Assembly: GCF_000006565.2 (NCBI RefSeq)
Contig: NC_031474.1
Location: forward strand, 620,001-684,000
Length of the DNA stretch: 64,000 nt
Direction: 5' to 3'
DNA from: Toxoplasma gondii ME49
Taxonomy: Eukaryota; Apicomplexa; Conoidasida; Eucoccidiorida; Sarcocystidae
Below, in pieces: positions 12,301 to 24,600 of this stretch. The position numbers and the translations under genes were made by a program. The stretch's first letter is position 1. The number at the start of each line of letters is the position of its first letter. The notes below the pieces were generated by a model. The model had not been told where the DNA came from. It ran no database searches and was given only the letters and a program-made list of their open reading frames with translations.

Positions 12301-15300
12301 CATGAACAAAGAGACGATGTTCGACAAACTCACGTCGAGTGGCCAAGCGTGAGTGGCGAGCCAGTAAAAAAGAGAAATGTGCATTCTGGGCCTGCGCTCG
12401 CAGGTTCCTCTGCCGGGCGGACTTCTCCTCCTGGCTGGCCGCCTGCGACCGCCTTGGGCTCCAGAACGTCCCCTGTCTCCTCGGCCTCGTCGCCGCCGTC
12501 CAAAACCTACAGCGGGTCTCAACGCTCGATGGCAGAGACTCAGGCAACAACTCGGCGTCGCCGTCTTCTCGCGAGGCGGCAGGCGTCTCACAGGTGGACG
12601 AAAACTTTGAGGCAGCCGTGGCGAGTGCTCGCGCTACAGCCGCGAGGTAGGCCGAACACCCAAGTTCACCTTATCAACTCTGCATGGAAGGAAACAATAC
12701 GCAGGGGTATATGCATCTATTCGTGATTATGAGCCTGAGGCTGGAAAAAAAAACTGAGGATTTACTTTTTTCTGGTTTCTGTTGAGCCCATCAAGAATGG
12801 GTACTTCTGTCTGTGGCGAGCTAGCTGGCAACTCGCGCATACACAAATAGATGCATGAATCCATATACTATACATATATAAATACATATACGTGTATATG
12901 TATATATGTATAGATGTATATGTCTGCTTTCTTGGGTTTCGTGGTTTAGGGGACGTAGGCGCTGATGTTGTTCACTTTCCACCTCTCGCAGTTTGATCTG
13001 GCGCCCCAGCTATCAACTCTCACCACCCTTGTGCCTTCTCGTTTTTGCGCGCTCCTCTCCCCCCCCCCTGCCGTCGCTGTGGCCGACGACATGCGCTACG
13101 CAGGGAGCATCGTCGAGTCCATGCGTGCGGCGCGGATCTTTCAGAACCGTTTTGATGTCTGCTGTTGTGTGGATCTCCGCCATTGTTCACCAGAGTCGTC
13201 TTTCTGTTCGTCAACACCGCGACGCCTGCTGGCATGTCAAACTCGGAGGCCCCGCTGGAGACTGTGGGGGAGCCGCCTCTCTCTGCCTTTTCACTGGGTC
13301 CCGAGGAGCAGCGAGCATGGGGACTCCTCTCGCTCTCTCTTGCGCTGATGGTCGGCAACGTCACCGCACCAGTGGCTGCTGTCTTCGACGTTTCAGAAAC
13401 CTTTCTCTCTTCTCAGACAGACGTCTTCCCCTTTTCCCTCTCTGCCTTGACCTCGTCTCACTCTCCCCTCCTCGCTTCTTCAGAGCGTCAAGCCAGCAGC
13501 AACCTGCCGTCTTCTCCTTCCTCTCATTTTGCTTCTTCTTCGTCCTCTGTTCGCCGGCGGGGGCTTTCCTCGTCATCGGCGTCGGCGGGAGACGGCTGGG
13601 CATGCGCGCTGTTACAGGAGAGTTTCATCTCGTCTCTGTTTTGGTCTCTCTTTCCCTCGGTGTCTCTCCACTCGCAGTTCCTGTTTTTCCTCAGGGCGAA
13701 CGCGCCGACGCTTCTCGCCCTGCAGGCCCAGGACGATCCACGGGGACAGGACGGAGAAGGCAGGAGGCGGGGAGACGAGCGCGGCGGACTGGGAGGCGGA
13801 GGCGAGCGTGGAAAGGGTGGAGGGGAACTGGAGGTCTGTGTGCAACCTGAAAGGGATAGGGTGCAAACGGACCACTGCGCGAACGTCGATCTGGCGGCGT
13901 TCGATCTCGACGCAGCCGACCGCCTTGTTCTCGCTCTCTGGCGCTCGCAAGGGCACCCAGAAGGCACGACGCAGAACGGCGCGCTCCAGGTGCGAAGAGA
14001 GCAGAGCCACCCGAGCTTCTTCATCTGGCTCGTTCCCTACATGTTCATTGTCGATTTGATGAGGAGTCTGCCTCTGCAGAGAGACGACAAGGCGTTCCTC
14101 AAGTCATTCATCGGGCCTCCGTCCTCCTTGTTTCCTCGTTTCCTACGTGGTTAGCAGCACCCTTGCTGTGTGTTCATTTCTGAGCAAAGTTCAGTCGTTC
14201 TCACGTCGTTTCGCTTCTTTTAGTAGCCCGTGGTTGCGTAGCTTCTTCCTGCTTTCGGCCTCCATTTGTCGTCCGTCTCGCGTTCTTCGGCATGTTTCTC
14301 TTGTTCGAAGCTTTCTGGGTCTCTCATCTTCTTCTCGAGCTGCCCACGCGCCTCGGCGGCCTGCGGTGTCTTCTTCCTTCTCTCCCTCCATTCCCTTGTT
14401 TCAGCCTCTGTGTTCGCGCGGCTGCTTCGAAGCGTCGCAGTTCCACCTCTCTTTGGCGTCTGCGGGAGTTCTCTGCAGCTGCTCCATCTGCTCGTGGAGG
14501 ACGCGGGACTCGCTTCTTCGTTTCCTCCCTTCTTCTTCGCCCACATTGTCGACCTTCTCTTCCTTGCCGACGCCTTCGCTCCACTCCCGCCGGGCGTCGC
14601 AGCTGTAAGTCGAAGCGAGGTCGAAGGAGGCAAGAGACAGCCAGGGCAAAGAAGAGAGACCAGTCGCGTCCAGGGGAGGGAAAGCAAGAGAGCACAAGCG
14701 GCAGCGAGAGAGGCGACAGGAGAAGAACCACGAGCGAGGGCAAGCGGGGACTGACACATAGAGAGAAGAAAGCCTAGAGGCTTCTTTTCCGTTGCCTCTC
14801 TCTGCGCGAGTCACTGGTGGATGCTCTTCACCATGCTTCTGACGTCCCCCCTTTCTGTGAACAGGAAGCGCGATGCGACATCGTGATGGAATACGGAGCC
14901 TCGCTCCTCGCACATAACCAGGTGCATGCATCCGTTCCTTACCTCCAAGAAGCGGCGCGCGTCCCTGCACTCGTTCCGGCAGTTCTTGATTTGCTGCGAG
15001 TAAGAAACAGAGCTAGGCGAGCCCGTTAGCTCGCGAGAAATGTACACTCATGAGTCAAGAGACGTTTTTTCTAATTACAGGAGACGCATTCTACAATATC
15101 ACTGACTCTACCTGCTGCTGCATTACGCCCGTCTTCGACGAAAGTCGTCGGCGAAAGTCGTTTTCTTTGTCGGCGGCCCTGTCGCGTCTTCCTTCGTCGC
15201 CCCCTCTCCTGCGCTCCTCACCTTCTCGCTCCCGGATTCCTGACTTCACTTCAGGAGGGCGCACTGGTTTCCGGAGTCTCTCTCTGTTTACCAAAGGCGT

Positions 15301-18300
15301 TGACGGAGTCGGTTTCTCTCTCTTTAAAATGTCGATCTTTGTCCGACTGCAGGGGCACTCCCTTTCATGTTGCACTCACCCTCGGCCGGCTTACAGACTC
15401 AGTTCGTTTTGTCTCCAGGCTTGACTTATTGCTTGTTTCCTTCGTTGTCCCTGAGCGCCTCCTGCGCCCGGCGTGTGGTCGCGCTTCCAGCGACAAGGTT
15501 TTGGCTTCTCTCCCGCGGATGACCTGTCGCCCTGCCATCCACATGCATTTTTGCGCTTCAGAGATTCCTCGCCTCGTCGGTGCACGCCTTTTCGGACTTC
15601 CGAGATCGCGCGGCTTCTCTGCAGGACTTGGAGCTTCCCCCGCCGCCACCGGGCTGCCGAGCTGCGGCTTCTGACAGCGGGGCCACCGAGGACGCAGAGG
15701 CAGAGAACAAGAGCCTTGGAGGGGACATTCAAAGTTTCAACTCATCCCTCGATCCCTGTGCAATTCTTCTTCACGGCTTCTCCCAAGTACGCTGCATTCC
15801 TCTCTCGTGGACTCATTCAGATCTGTCATCGAGCGACCTACACAATCTCACTGAGTATACTTCCTCCACCTTTCTTGTCGTCTTCATAAACATATATATA
15901 TATATATATATATACATATATATACATGCATGTGTGTTGACGTAGGTATCTGTTTGTTATTCTGTCTCGTCATCATGGCGACCGTCGGGGTGTGCCGGCC
16001 TGGCACGGTACGGTGCCGTAAGGTTGAACCTGCAGAGTTGCCTGAACCCTGCATGAGCATGCAGATGTGACTTTGCAGGCGTTCCCGTCTTTGAACTCTG
16101 CATGCGTTTCCTTCGAGGAGAACGGAGGATCTGTTTTCGTTTCTCGGCGGCTTGTTTTGGGGGGGAACGAAAAGGCACGGACTCGAGCTCGCCTTTTCGT
16201 TCTCTGGCTTGCAGAGAGTCGCCCATTCTCCTCTTCGCTTCTGCTGCCTGTCCGAAACTAGCCGTTCAAGCACCGCTTGTCCACGCATGTCTTTGTGTGT
16301 GTCTCATATCTGCTCTCAGGCTTGCGGCCTCACTTGTGTTGCGGAGGCTCAGCGAGCGTTGTCTTCTTCTGGGCGCCGTTCTTCTTCTCTGTCTTCTCAC
16401 ACTGTGCCTGCTTCGGCAGTGGCGCCTTCGTCGGCGGCTGCTGGAGACGAGGAGAGCGAGCGCGCTCTTCTCCTTCTTCGAGATAGCTTTTGCTTTCTGC
16501 TGTTTCGTGCTCGGCGGAGAAGCCGGCGCTCGTCCCTGGCGTCTTGCCCTTTCTCTCCCTCTTGTTCTAGCGAAGGGGAAGACGAAGAAGAGAGAGAAGA
16601 ATGCGCTGCGCTTCAACGACAGATGGAAGCGCTCGACCGCCTACTTCGAAGGTTCGTTTTCTTGTGTCCATCGGCGGCTCGTTTTCCGATTTTCGCACCT
16701 GTTTTCCTCTTGTTCTTGATTCCTTGATTGTACCGGATATTCAGAGTCTTCTTTCTTGACCAGCACGACGGCGCGTCTGCGAGCTCTTTTAGGCCCCCCG
16801 GATGCATCGACATCGCCTCATCTGCAGTCGATTCTCACACATGCCCCTCTGATTCCTTTTGACGCAGACTCCCGCTCGTCTCCCCTGTTTTTCTTGAGTG
16901 AAGGTGCACAATTCCTTTTTTCACCAGTTTCGTGGAGAGCAAAACAGCAAAGCTTTCGACTGGAAAACGACGCTCGTTGCAACGACAGGCGTCCGGTGAC
17001 TTTGCGTGCCTCTCGAGTTCTCCCTCCTCTCAGCCTTCCCCTGAAGGTCTGGTTTTCATTGACAATAAAAAAAACGGAAGGTTGTTTCGGTGCACATACA
17101 ACAGACGAACTTGTGCTGCGCAGTCGCCTTCTCCTCTGTCCATCCGTGTCTCATTCTCGCCTTCTCTCGCGTTCACTCAGCTCACTCAGCTCGCTTTGCA
17201 TGCGTCTTGGCTGTCTAACCGAGTCCACCGTAACTCTCTCTGTCACACATTTTACCTCCACTTTCTCCGTTGGCGTTCCAGGTTTTGCCGTCTGGGCACT
17301 CGCCACTGTGCGTGTCTTCTCGCCGCCTTGAGCGGGGACTCTTCGCCTTCTGTCCCTCCCGCGGAGGCGTCTACTGGGCTTACCGGGTTGTCACCTTCGA
17401 AGTCGAGCTCCGAGGCGGCGCGCCTCCTGGAGGCGTCGCTGCGCGCAGTGGCTGCTGCTTCTTCATCGGCCGCCGTGGATGGCTTTGGTGACTCTGCGGA
17501 GGGGACCGACGATGCATGCGACTTTGGACGCACAGGTGGAGAAGGGAGACAGAAGCGCCGTCGCATCCAAGTTGCAGCGCCCTGCGGAACCTGCTGCGGG
17601 GGGCAGGACCCCACAGAGTGTGCTGCAGAGGAGACAGAAGGGAGAGACGACCTGGATCTCTTGGATGCCTGTGCTCGGAGCCAAGGCGTTGGAGGAGACG
17701 CGTCGCTTCCCTCTCTCCTCGTCTTTCTCGCGCTCTATGCGAAGAGGAGACCCGCGCTGGAGGTGCGTTTTTTTCGCGTTTCGTCCGGCTTCGTCCGCAC
17801 AGGACAGAATTCGAGAAAACGCGACTGGCACTGTAGACAAAGCCGCTGGTGGAGGCGAATGGAGAGGCAGTGAGAGCGACGCGAATTTGTCTATCTCTAC
17901 AATGGTCAGCCGTCAGGGACAGGCAGATGGTGTACCACGCGAGGGTAGGGGGTGAGACGGATGCTTGTGTGGGCATGTGATCATGTAAAGATCGAGCAGG
18001 ACTGTGCACAACCAAGTAGGTACAAGTCGATCTTCTGAGGTCCAGCTGGATGCGACGCTCTCTTATCAAGCATAGAGAAAAGCAACCAAGTTTCACATTT
18101 GCGTTGTTTCGTGTCTACAAGGAAGAGCATCAAATAAATCGTTAGGCTCGGCTGTCTTTTAGTACGTCCCTCGACGGCCTGTAGGAAACCACGTAAGAGT
18201 CCTGGGAACCTATACAGATCCCGCTGTCCACTGCGGATCGTCGAAAAGACAAATCGTTTCGAAATTAGTGTGTACGTGAGCTCTTCTGTGTGGACAGCGT

Positions 18301-19242
18301 TTCCTGCGGAGACACGACGCCAACGACTCAGCATGGCTTCACACGGTGAGCGAGAGAAACGGATTTCTCGAACAAGCGGAGAGACATATACCGATGTGCA
18401 TCGCTGTCGCCATGCATGCAGGACACAACGTTGATAGCTCGCCGTGAAAGCGAAGAAGAAATAGCAAAAAGGTGCTTTCTTTTCAATTGCATGCGTCACG
18501 TTTTCTGCCTGAGGCCTGGGTCCGCCTCGTCCCCCCCTCCACTCACTGTCATCCGTCTTGCCCCAAGCATTCCTTCTCTGTTTCTTTCTCTTCCTGTCGA
18601 AATGGCGTTGCTTTCCTTGTGCTGCTCGCGTTCCCAGGCTTCTTCTCTCATGTGTCTGCGTGAGTTCATCGTTCCTGGATTCGTGGCCCTGGTCGCCTTT
18701 GTGGGGTCCCCGCAAGTGTCTCCTTCGATCCCGGCCTTCTTTTTGGGGTGTCTCCTCTTCGACGCGCTGCGTCTCCTGAGGCTCTGCAGTACTTCCCCCA
18801 CTTTGATCGGCACATTCAAGCGCAGAAACCTAAGTCTCCTCTCCACGTCCTGGCGGAGATGCTTAGATGCAATCCTCCTCCAGACGACGTCTGACGAACA
18901 GTGCTCAGGTAAAGAGCTGTTTATTACACGAATTCGAATGACCAACACAGAAAACCGAACCGATCAGTTAACTCGACTCAATGACACAGCTGCGACGCCC
19001 AGCTTGCAGAGCGTAGGGTGCTCGCTTCCCGCGAGCGCGAGTCCTCCTTTTCAAGTAGACTGGGATCTGAGGTTTTCACACTGGAGGCACGCCTTGTCTC
19101 CGCACAAAAGAACCGGTCTCTCTACCGTGACTCTGTCCGAGTTTCGTCTTCTTTCTTTTCAGGCATTGACTGGAGAAGTCCCGAACTGCAGCGAACCATG
19201 GTGAACGCGCTCGTCCTCGCCGAGTCGCGGTGTGTGGCGTGA
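9301..19242 (+). CDS. NUP85: Nup85-like nucleoporin (Y-complex), about 14 exons
   Basis: Probable Nup85, a scaffold of the nuclear-pore Y complex. Exons that agree in phase: 9301-10605, 10935-11161, 11605-11793, 12365-12646 (alternative end 12593), then 14405-14604, 14865-14999, 15562-15786, 16320-16651, 16764-16903, about 17280-17762, 18638-18908 and 19163-19242. The segment 12,990-14,155 is coding but its junctions are unresolved, as is the 5' end of the exon near 17,280. Blocks matching human Nup85 in the same order are LESLRLAMKAWDIAMISLVL, LMEWQRLW, FWACARRFLCRADF, FFIWLVPYMFIVD, FFFAHIVDLLFLADAF, VMEYGASLLAHN, SLPSLLVFLALYAKRR, PAFFLGCLLFDALRLL and a final helix LQRTMVNALVLAES. The N terminus is much longer than in human and is low-complexity. 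The family call rests on recalled alignment of helical blocks, so it is probable rather than certain. The gene is convergent with eRF1. Confidence 0.65.
12842..12925. repeat. TA/TG-rich microsatellite in an intron of the Nup85-like gene
   Basis: ATACATATA and GTATATGTATA units lie between coding blocks at 12,646 and about 12,990. Confidence 0.75.
15892..15926. repeat. TA microsatellite in an intron of the Nup85-like gene
   Basis: A (TA)n run lies in the intron that follows the exon ending at 15786. Confidence 0.9.
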
Positions 19243-20726
19243 AGGCGCGCCTTGGGAGTCCCCGTCGGAGACAGCAGACGTTTCAAAGTCGCTGCATCGG
19301 AAGCCGGCGCATGCGAAGACAACCATCGTTCCGAGGAAGGCGACACACAAAGCCTTGTGACTGGAGGGAAGATCATAGAGCAGAGGAGCGCACTCACTCT
19401 GGGCTCGCTAACGCGCCTGTCTTTATTTCGGCTGCGTGGCTAAGTCTCCCTCGAGGACCGTCCTGAGCTATAATGCCGTCTCCGTGCATTCAGCAAACAT
19501 ATCCGTTTCTGTGGAACAGTCGGCGTGGATGCGTGTGTTCTTTTCACGCTGCTCATTGTTTACGGAAAAAAACAGATCTCTGTGTCGAGCCTGGGTTTTG
19601 TGGTTTCGGGGCTCTCACTTTTCGCTGTCTCGTGATGTCTCTGGCGGTCGCGTTGGTGTTTCACCGACTGGTCCCTGTGTCGCTGGCTTCCTGGTCTCTT
19701 GCGCCGCATTTTGACTCTGGATATCTGTCGATATTTTCGAGAACGAGAGATCGTTCCTGTTTTTGTCTCTCAGTGTGGAGAGCCTCTTTTCCTTTTCAGA
19801 CGCGTAGCCGGGGGCCTGCTGCCTCGCAAACCACGATAATCGTGCCTCGACTGCACTTGGGAGGTGGAACGCCGAGAGTGTGTCTCGCCAGCGAGAATCC
19901 TGGAGTCCAGAGAATGCCTTTGTGTAGAGCGTTCCACAACTGCTTTACTGCTACCACGCGAACCAATGACAGAAATCGACTAGAACCTTTCGAGTTGAGA
20001 AGCGACAGAGACGGCGTTGGGGGATGCAAGCGAGGCCCACTTTGGCGGTTCGCGAGACAGCGTCGCCTGATGCTCGATTCCTCTTTCACCTCGTATTCTG
20101 AGGTCCTTGCCTTGAGCACAAGTCTCCTCCTTCCTTCTCCCCTGCTTCCCGCTAAAATCCTAAACCCCCCGGCCTAGACGACCCAGTTGGAAGGTGCACA
20201 CTCGACAAGCACTGGAAACGGAAGGCTACCCGACGCCGAGGTGCCGCTTTCCCTCTTCTCGCGCAACTTTCTTCCACGCCCAATAATGGTGGACAGGTGT
20301 GTACGGGAGCACCGACGCAAGCGTTCGCGCAGGGATTTACATACACACCAGGATATGTACAGACACGCAGCTTCTCCGGCGACATGAGCCGACGCCAGAC
20401 ACTACGCAGCGACCTAGGCTGCTGGGACCGCGCGAGGGGCGAATGCGTCTTGAGAGGACGCAGAGAAGGCACAGGCGACGCTGATCGACGAGAACCAGAC
20501 TGTCAAAAGCAGCAAAACGCCCCCGCGCTACTCCCCACACCTCGCCGGATGCAACAACAACTCGAAGAGACACTCGCGGGCGTCACCGTCGTGGGTTTCG
20601 CCCTCCGTCGAGTCATCCAAGAGTCCGATCGAAGGAGACAGAAGAAAACACAAAGATCTAGGCAGATGATGGGGAGACAAACGATGGAGCAGACAGCACG
20701 AAAAACAACAGCTTGAAATGCACTGT
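19243..20726. other. Tail-to-tail spacer between the Nup85-like gene and eRF1
   Basis: Convergent 3' ends face each other here. Only short, mutually overlapping open frames are present and no conserved peptide was recognised. It probably contains both 3' UTRs and polyadenylation regions. Confidence 0.55.
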
Positions 20727-21554
20727 TCAGATGAACTCGTCCTCGTCATCCACAGTCTCGTCGTAGTCCTGGAAATCAACCTTGTAACGCAGAATGCCAC
20801 CCAAGCCGCCGAAGCCGCGTTCGAACTGCGCGCCTTCCTGAGAGCTGAAGACCACAGAAAACGAAACGCCCAAAAGTCTTTCAAGAATGCAGAACCCACT
20901 TGTGTCCTGTATCAAAACTCAAGGTTGGTACGCCGCCGAAGAAGCACAGAGGCGGGAAGACAAGTCACTGGGTGTCAGCGAGCGATGGGCCATCAGAGAG
21001 AGACAGAGAAACAGGGTCGCGAAGCAGCAGGAACGCAGGACGTCTGAAAGGCTCCCGCGCATCACAAGCGAGTCCACACAACAGTTACGCGGACGACACC
21101 AGTTCACCGCCTTTGCTTCGATCTTGTCAGAGAGAGTCGCAGGTGTCCACTCGTCGAGCGAGACAAACGCTCCAAAGCCTTCTTTGAAGTCGCGATGAAG
21201 ACGAAGAAACCAACGAAGAGACCCGCGCAGTGCCGCGGCACAGCGCGATGCCAGACACACACACACACACACACTTACCGATTGGTGACGAAGTCGAGGG
21301 TCGTCCCGAAGTTCTTGTAGTTGTTCACGAGCCACTCAGAAAAGGAAATCTTGTCAGCAACCTCGAGCTCCACGCCGTCCTCTTTAAAGAGTGAATCGTC
21401 TCGTGCTTGGTCTGGTGTAATGTGAATGACCTTCTCTGCGTTCGTCACTGGATTCTTCAGCGTCACTCTGTGAGACAACACAAACCTCTCTCAACTCGTG
21501 CGTCTCCACGACAGTCGCACACCACTCCGTATAAACATACACGTACTTATAAAA

Positions 21555-21603
<49 letters not shown>

Positions 21604-24600
21604 AATATGCATATATATATGTATATGCGTATGTGTGTATATCTGTCTATTTATGTATATGTATATATTTATATATATGTACATATATCCTGGTATATTT
21701 GTAAATGTGTATTTATTTGAACCAATAGTATATCTGTATATTTATGTGTATATATAAATATATATGTGCATATTTCCTGGTATATTTGTAAATGTGTATT
21801 TATTTGAAATCAATAGTATATGTGCAAACAAACGTTTGCATACGTGTAGGGATTTACGTTCTTCCTCCTGACACACTCAGCCGTCTCTTCTTCGCTTCCG
21901 CCCCATGGCATCCAACCGCTTTCCTATACGCGGCGCGCTGACATCGGGAAAGTCGCGCCATGGCTCGCGGGCTCTTCGTTCTCTCTCGTGGAGATTGTGA
22001 ACTCTCCGAGGATCATTTGTGCCTACACAGCTTCTACTTGTATCGTAGCCATTACAGTTCTGTGGGGTCTGGCTCTTATCGTCATACTCCCTCTCACTCC
22101 TGTTCCCGTCGCATTGGACGACGCGTCGAATTCTCCAGTCCTTCCCGCCTACATGCCAAAACCGGCACTGAAACGCATGCTCTCATTCCAACTTCTTATC
22201 CGCTTTCTTTGTCTCGAGGAGAAGTTGTATGCATTCCCTCTTTATATGAGTCTCTTTCCCTTTCACCTCGAAAGTCAAGGTTTCGTTCTGAATCTTTGTG
22301 CGAGCACCGAGCTTACCGCTCCAAGGGCAGGCCTTCAAAGACAATAAGGAGTTCGACGGCGCCCATCTCGAGAGCTTGGAGAGTCTCTTGGACGCCGAAG
22401 ACGTACTTCCCAGTGTCCTGAGCAACCTCGTCGAAGAAGCGCCCAATGAGTTTCTTCTCCTGGATGAACTTGACATTCGTCAGTCTGAAGAAGAAGCAAC
22501 GTTTGGACACTCTCGAGCTGTAAAGTCACTTTGTCTTCGCTGTGACGTGAAGGGAACGAGATTTCGAAGCCGTTTTGCGGGTGGATTCGAAAGAACACAG
22601 AAAACTGCGTAACTGTAGGCGGCAGTGATCACGTAAATGAAGAAGCTACACCGACGAGAAAGGCTCGAGGTCCCTGGAGCAGAGACAGAAACGCGCTTCA
22701 CAAACATCGCTTCGGAACCTCGGAGAGCCTTGCAGCCCCCCGCCAGCGAAGAACTTCCAGGGAGGCCCACTACGTCGTGTGGCGAAACCAGCGCAGAACT
22801 TCGAGGATAAACGCCGACAGAACAGACAGGGAAACGGCGGAGAGAGGAAGCTGAGACACCAGAGCAAAGCGAGGGAGCGTTTCCTTGCACCGAGGCATCA
22901 CTTACGCCTCAGCAGAGAGTTCAATGGCCTGGTTGAAGCCGTTGTCCCCACCGTAGGAGACATCGACAATCTTGATCACTTTCGCTTGCAGACGCTGGTC
23001 AAACATGCCGCTCGTAGCCAAGTCGTTCTTGAAGTCGGCGCTCCCTGCAAGGATAAGCCCAGAAACGTTAACCTGAGAGAGCGAGAGAGACAGATACACA
23101 AGCACACAAGAGCAGCGATGTCCTTTTGTTGCCTCAGACTCCTACTTGGGGGCGGACCGCTTGGGTGTCCGAGCTACACAGAATCACGCAGAATTCAAGA
23201 CGTATCGCGTGCTCGCCGTTCCCCGCTTGGCCTTGTTCCTCTTTCCTTCTTTTCACACTCTGCCAATGTACCTCAGATATACAGAAAGAACGCCATGCGC
23301 TTCTCTGCAGCCACATGCACAGAGACGTCTCCTCCGCCATACGGATCTCCCGGTCTCTCCCGTTTCCTTCTCTCCTTTCTCTTTTCGTCTTGTCATTCTT
23401 CTCTGTCTCCTTCCCCGTCTGCACAGCCTCTCCGTCGTCGCTGCTCTCATCCTCTCTGTTCCCCACACCCACACACTCTCTTCTCTGCAGCCTCTGCTGA
23501 CCCCTCCGTTTTTCCACATCTTCTCTCTCCGCCCTCTTGACTGCGAGCTTCCCCTCGTTGCTTTCTTTTTCTGCAGGGCTCACCTTGTCCTGGGTGATGA
23601 ACATTTGGACGGCCGTTTCGGCGACTTTCCGGACGTAGTTGTGCCTTTTTTCGAGCCGCAGACGCGCGAAACGCATGGCGGACTGACCACCGCGACCATG
23701 TTTCTTTGGCAGGTCGACGGTGAACCTGTGGAGCACCTCCTTTGTGCTGCCTTGGAGCGTCGCGAAGAGCGCCCCGTTACCGTCCAACACAATGAAGCCG
23801 AACTTCGCGTCCGACTCCAAAAGCTCCGCGAGCGCCTGACGGAGATTTGAAAATCGAAAAGCAAAACAACGCGGCGGTCGCCGTGAACAACACACGAGGC
23901 GAAACGGAAGTCAGACACTCGGTCGACGACAGAGAGCACGACGGAGAACGAGAGAGAGAACAAGACAGAACAGGGGAGAGAACAAGAGGGAGAACAAGAA
24001 CGAAAACAAGAGACCGAACAGAGGAGAGAACGAGAAGGAAAACAAGAAGGAGAACAAGGAGAACAAGAAAGAGAACAAGAAGGAGAACAAGGGACCGAAC
24101 AGGGGAGAGAACAAGAAGGAGAACAAGAGACAGAACAGAGCAGAGAACAAGAAGGAAAACAAGAAGGAGAACAAGGGACCGAACAGAGGAGAGAACAAGA
24201 AGGGAAACAAGAGACAGAACAGGGGAGAGAACAAGAGGGAGAACAAGAAGGAAAACAAGAGACAGAACAGGGGAGAGAACAAGAAGGAGAACAAGAAGGA
24301 GAACAAGAAGGAAAACAAGAGACAGAACAGGGGAGAGAACAAGAAGGAGAACAAGAAGGAGAACAAGAAAGAGAACAAGAAGGAGAACAAGAGGGAGAAC
24401 AAGAAGGAGAACAAGAGGGAGAACAAGAAGGAGAACAAGAGGGAGAATAAGAAAGAGAACAAGAAGGAAAACAAGAGACAGAACCGAGGAGAGAACAAGA
24501 AGGAAAACAAGAAGGAAAACAAGGGACCGAACAGAGGGAGAACAAGAAAGAGAACAAGAAGGAGAACAAGAGGGAGAACAAGAGGGAGAACAAGAAGGAG

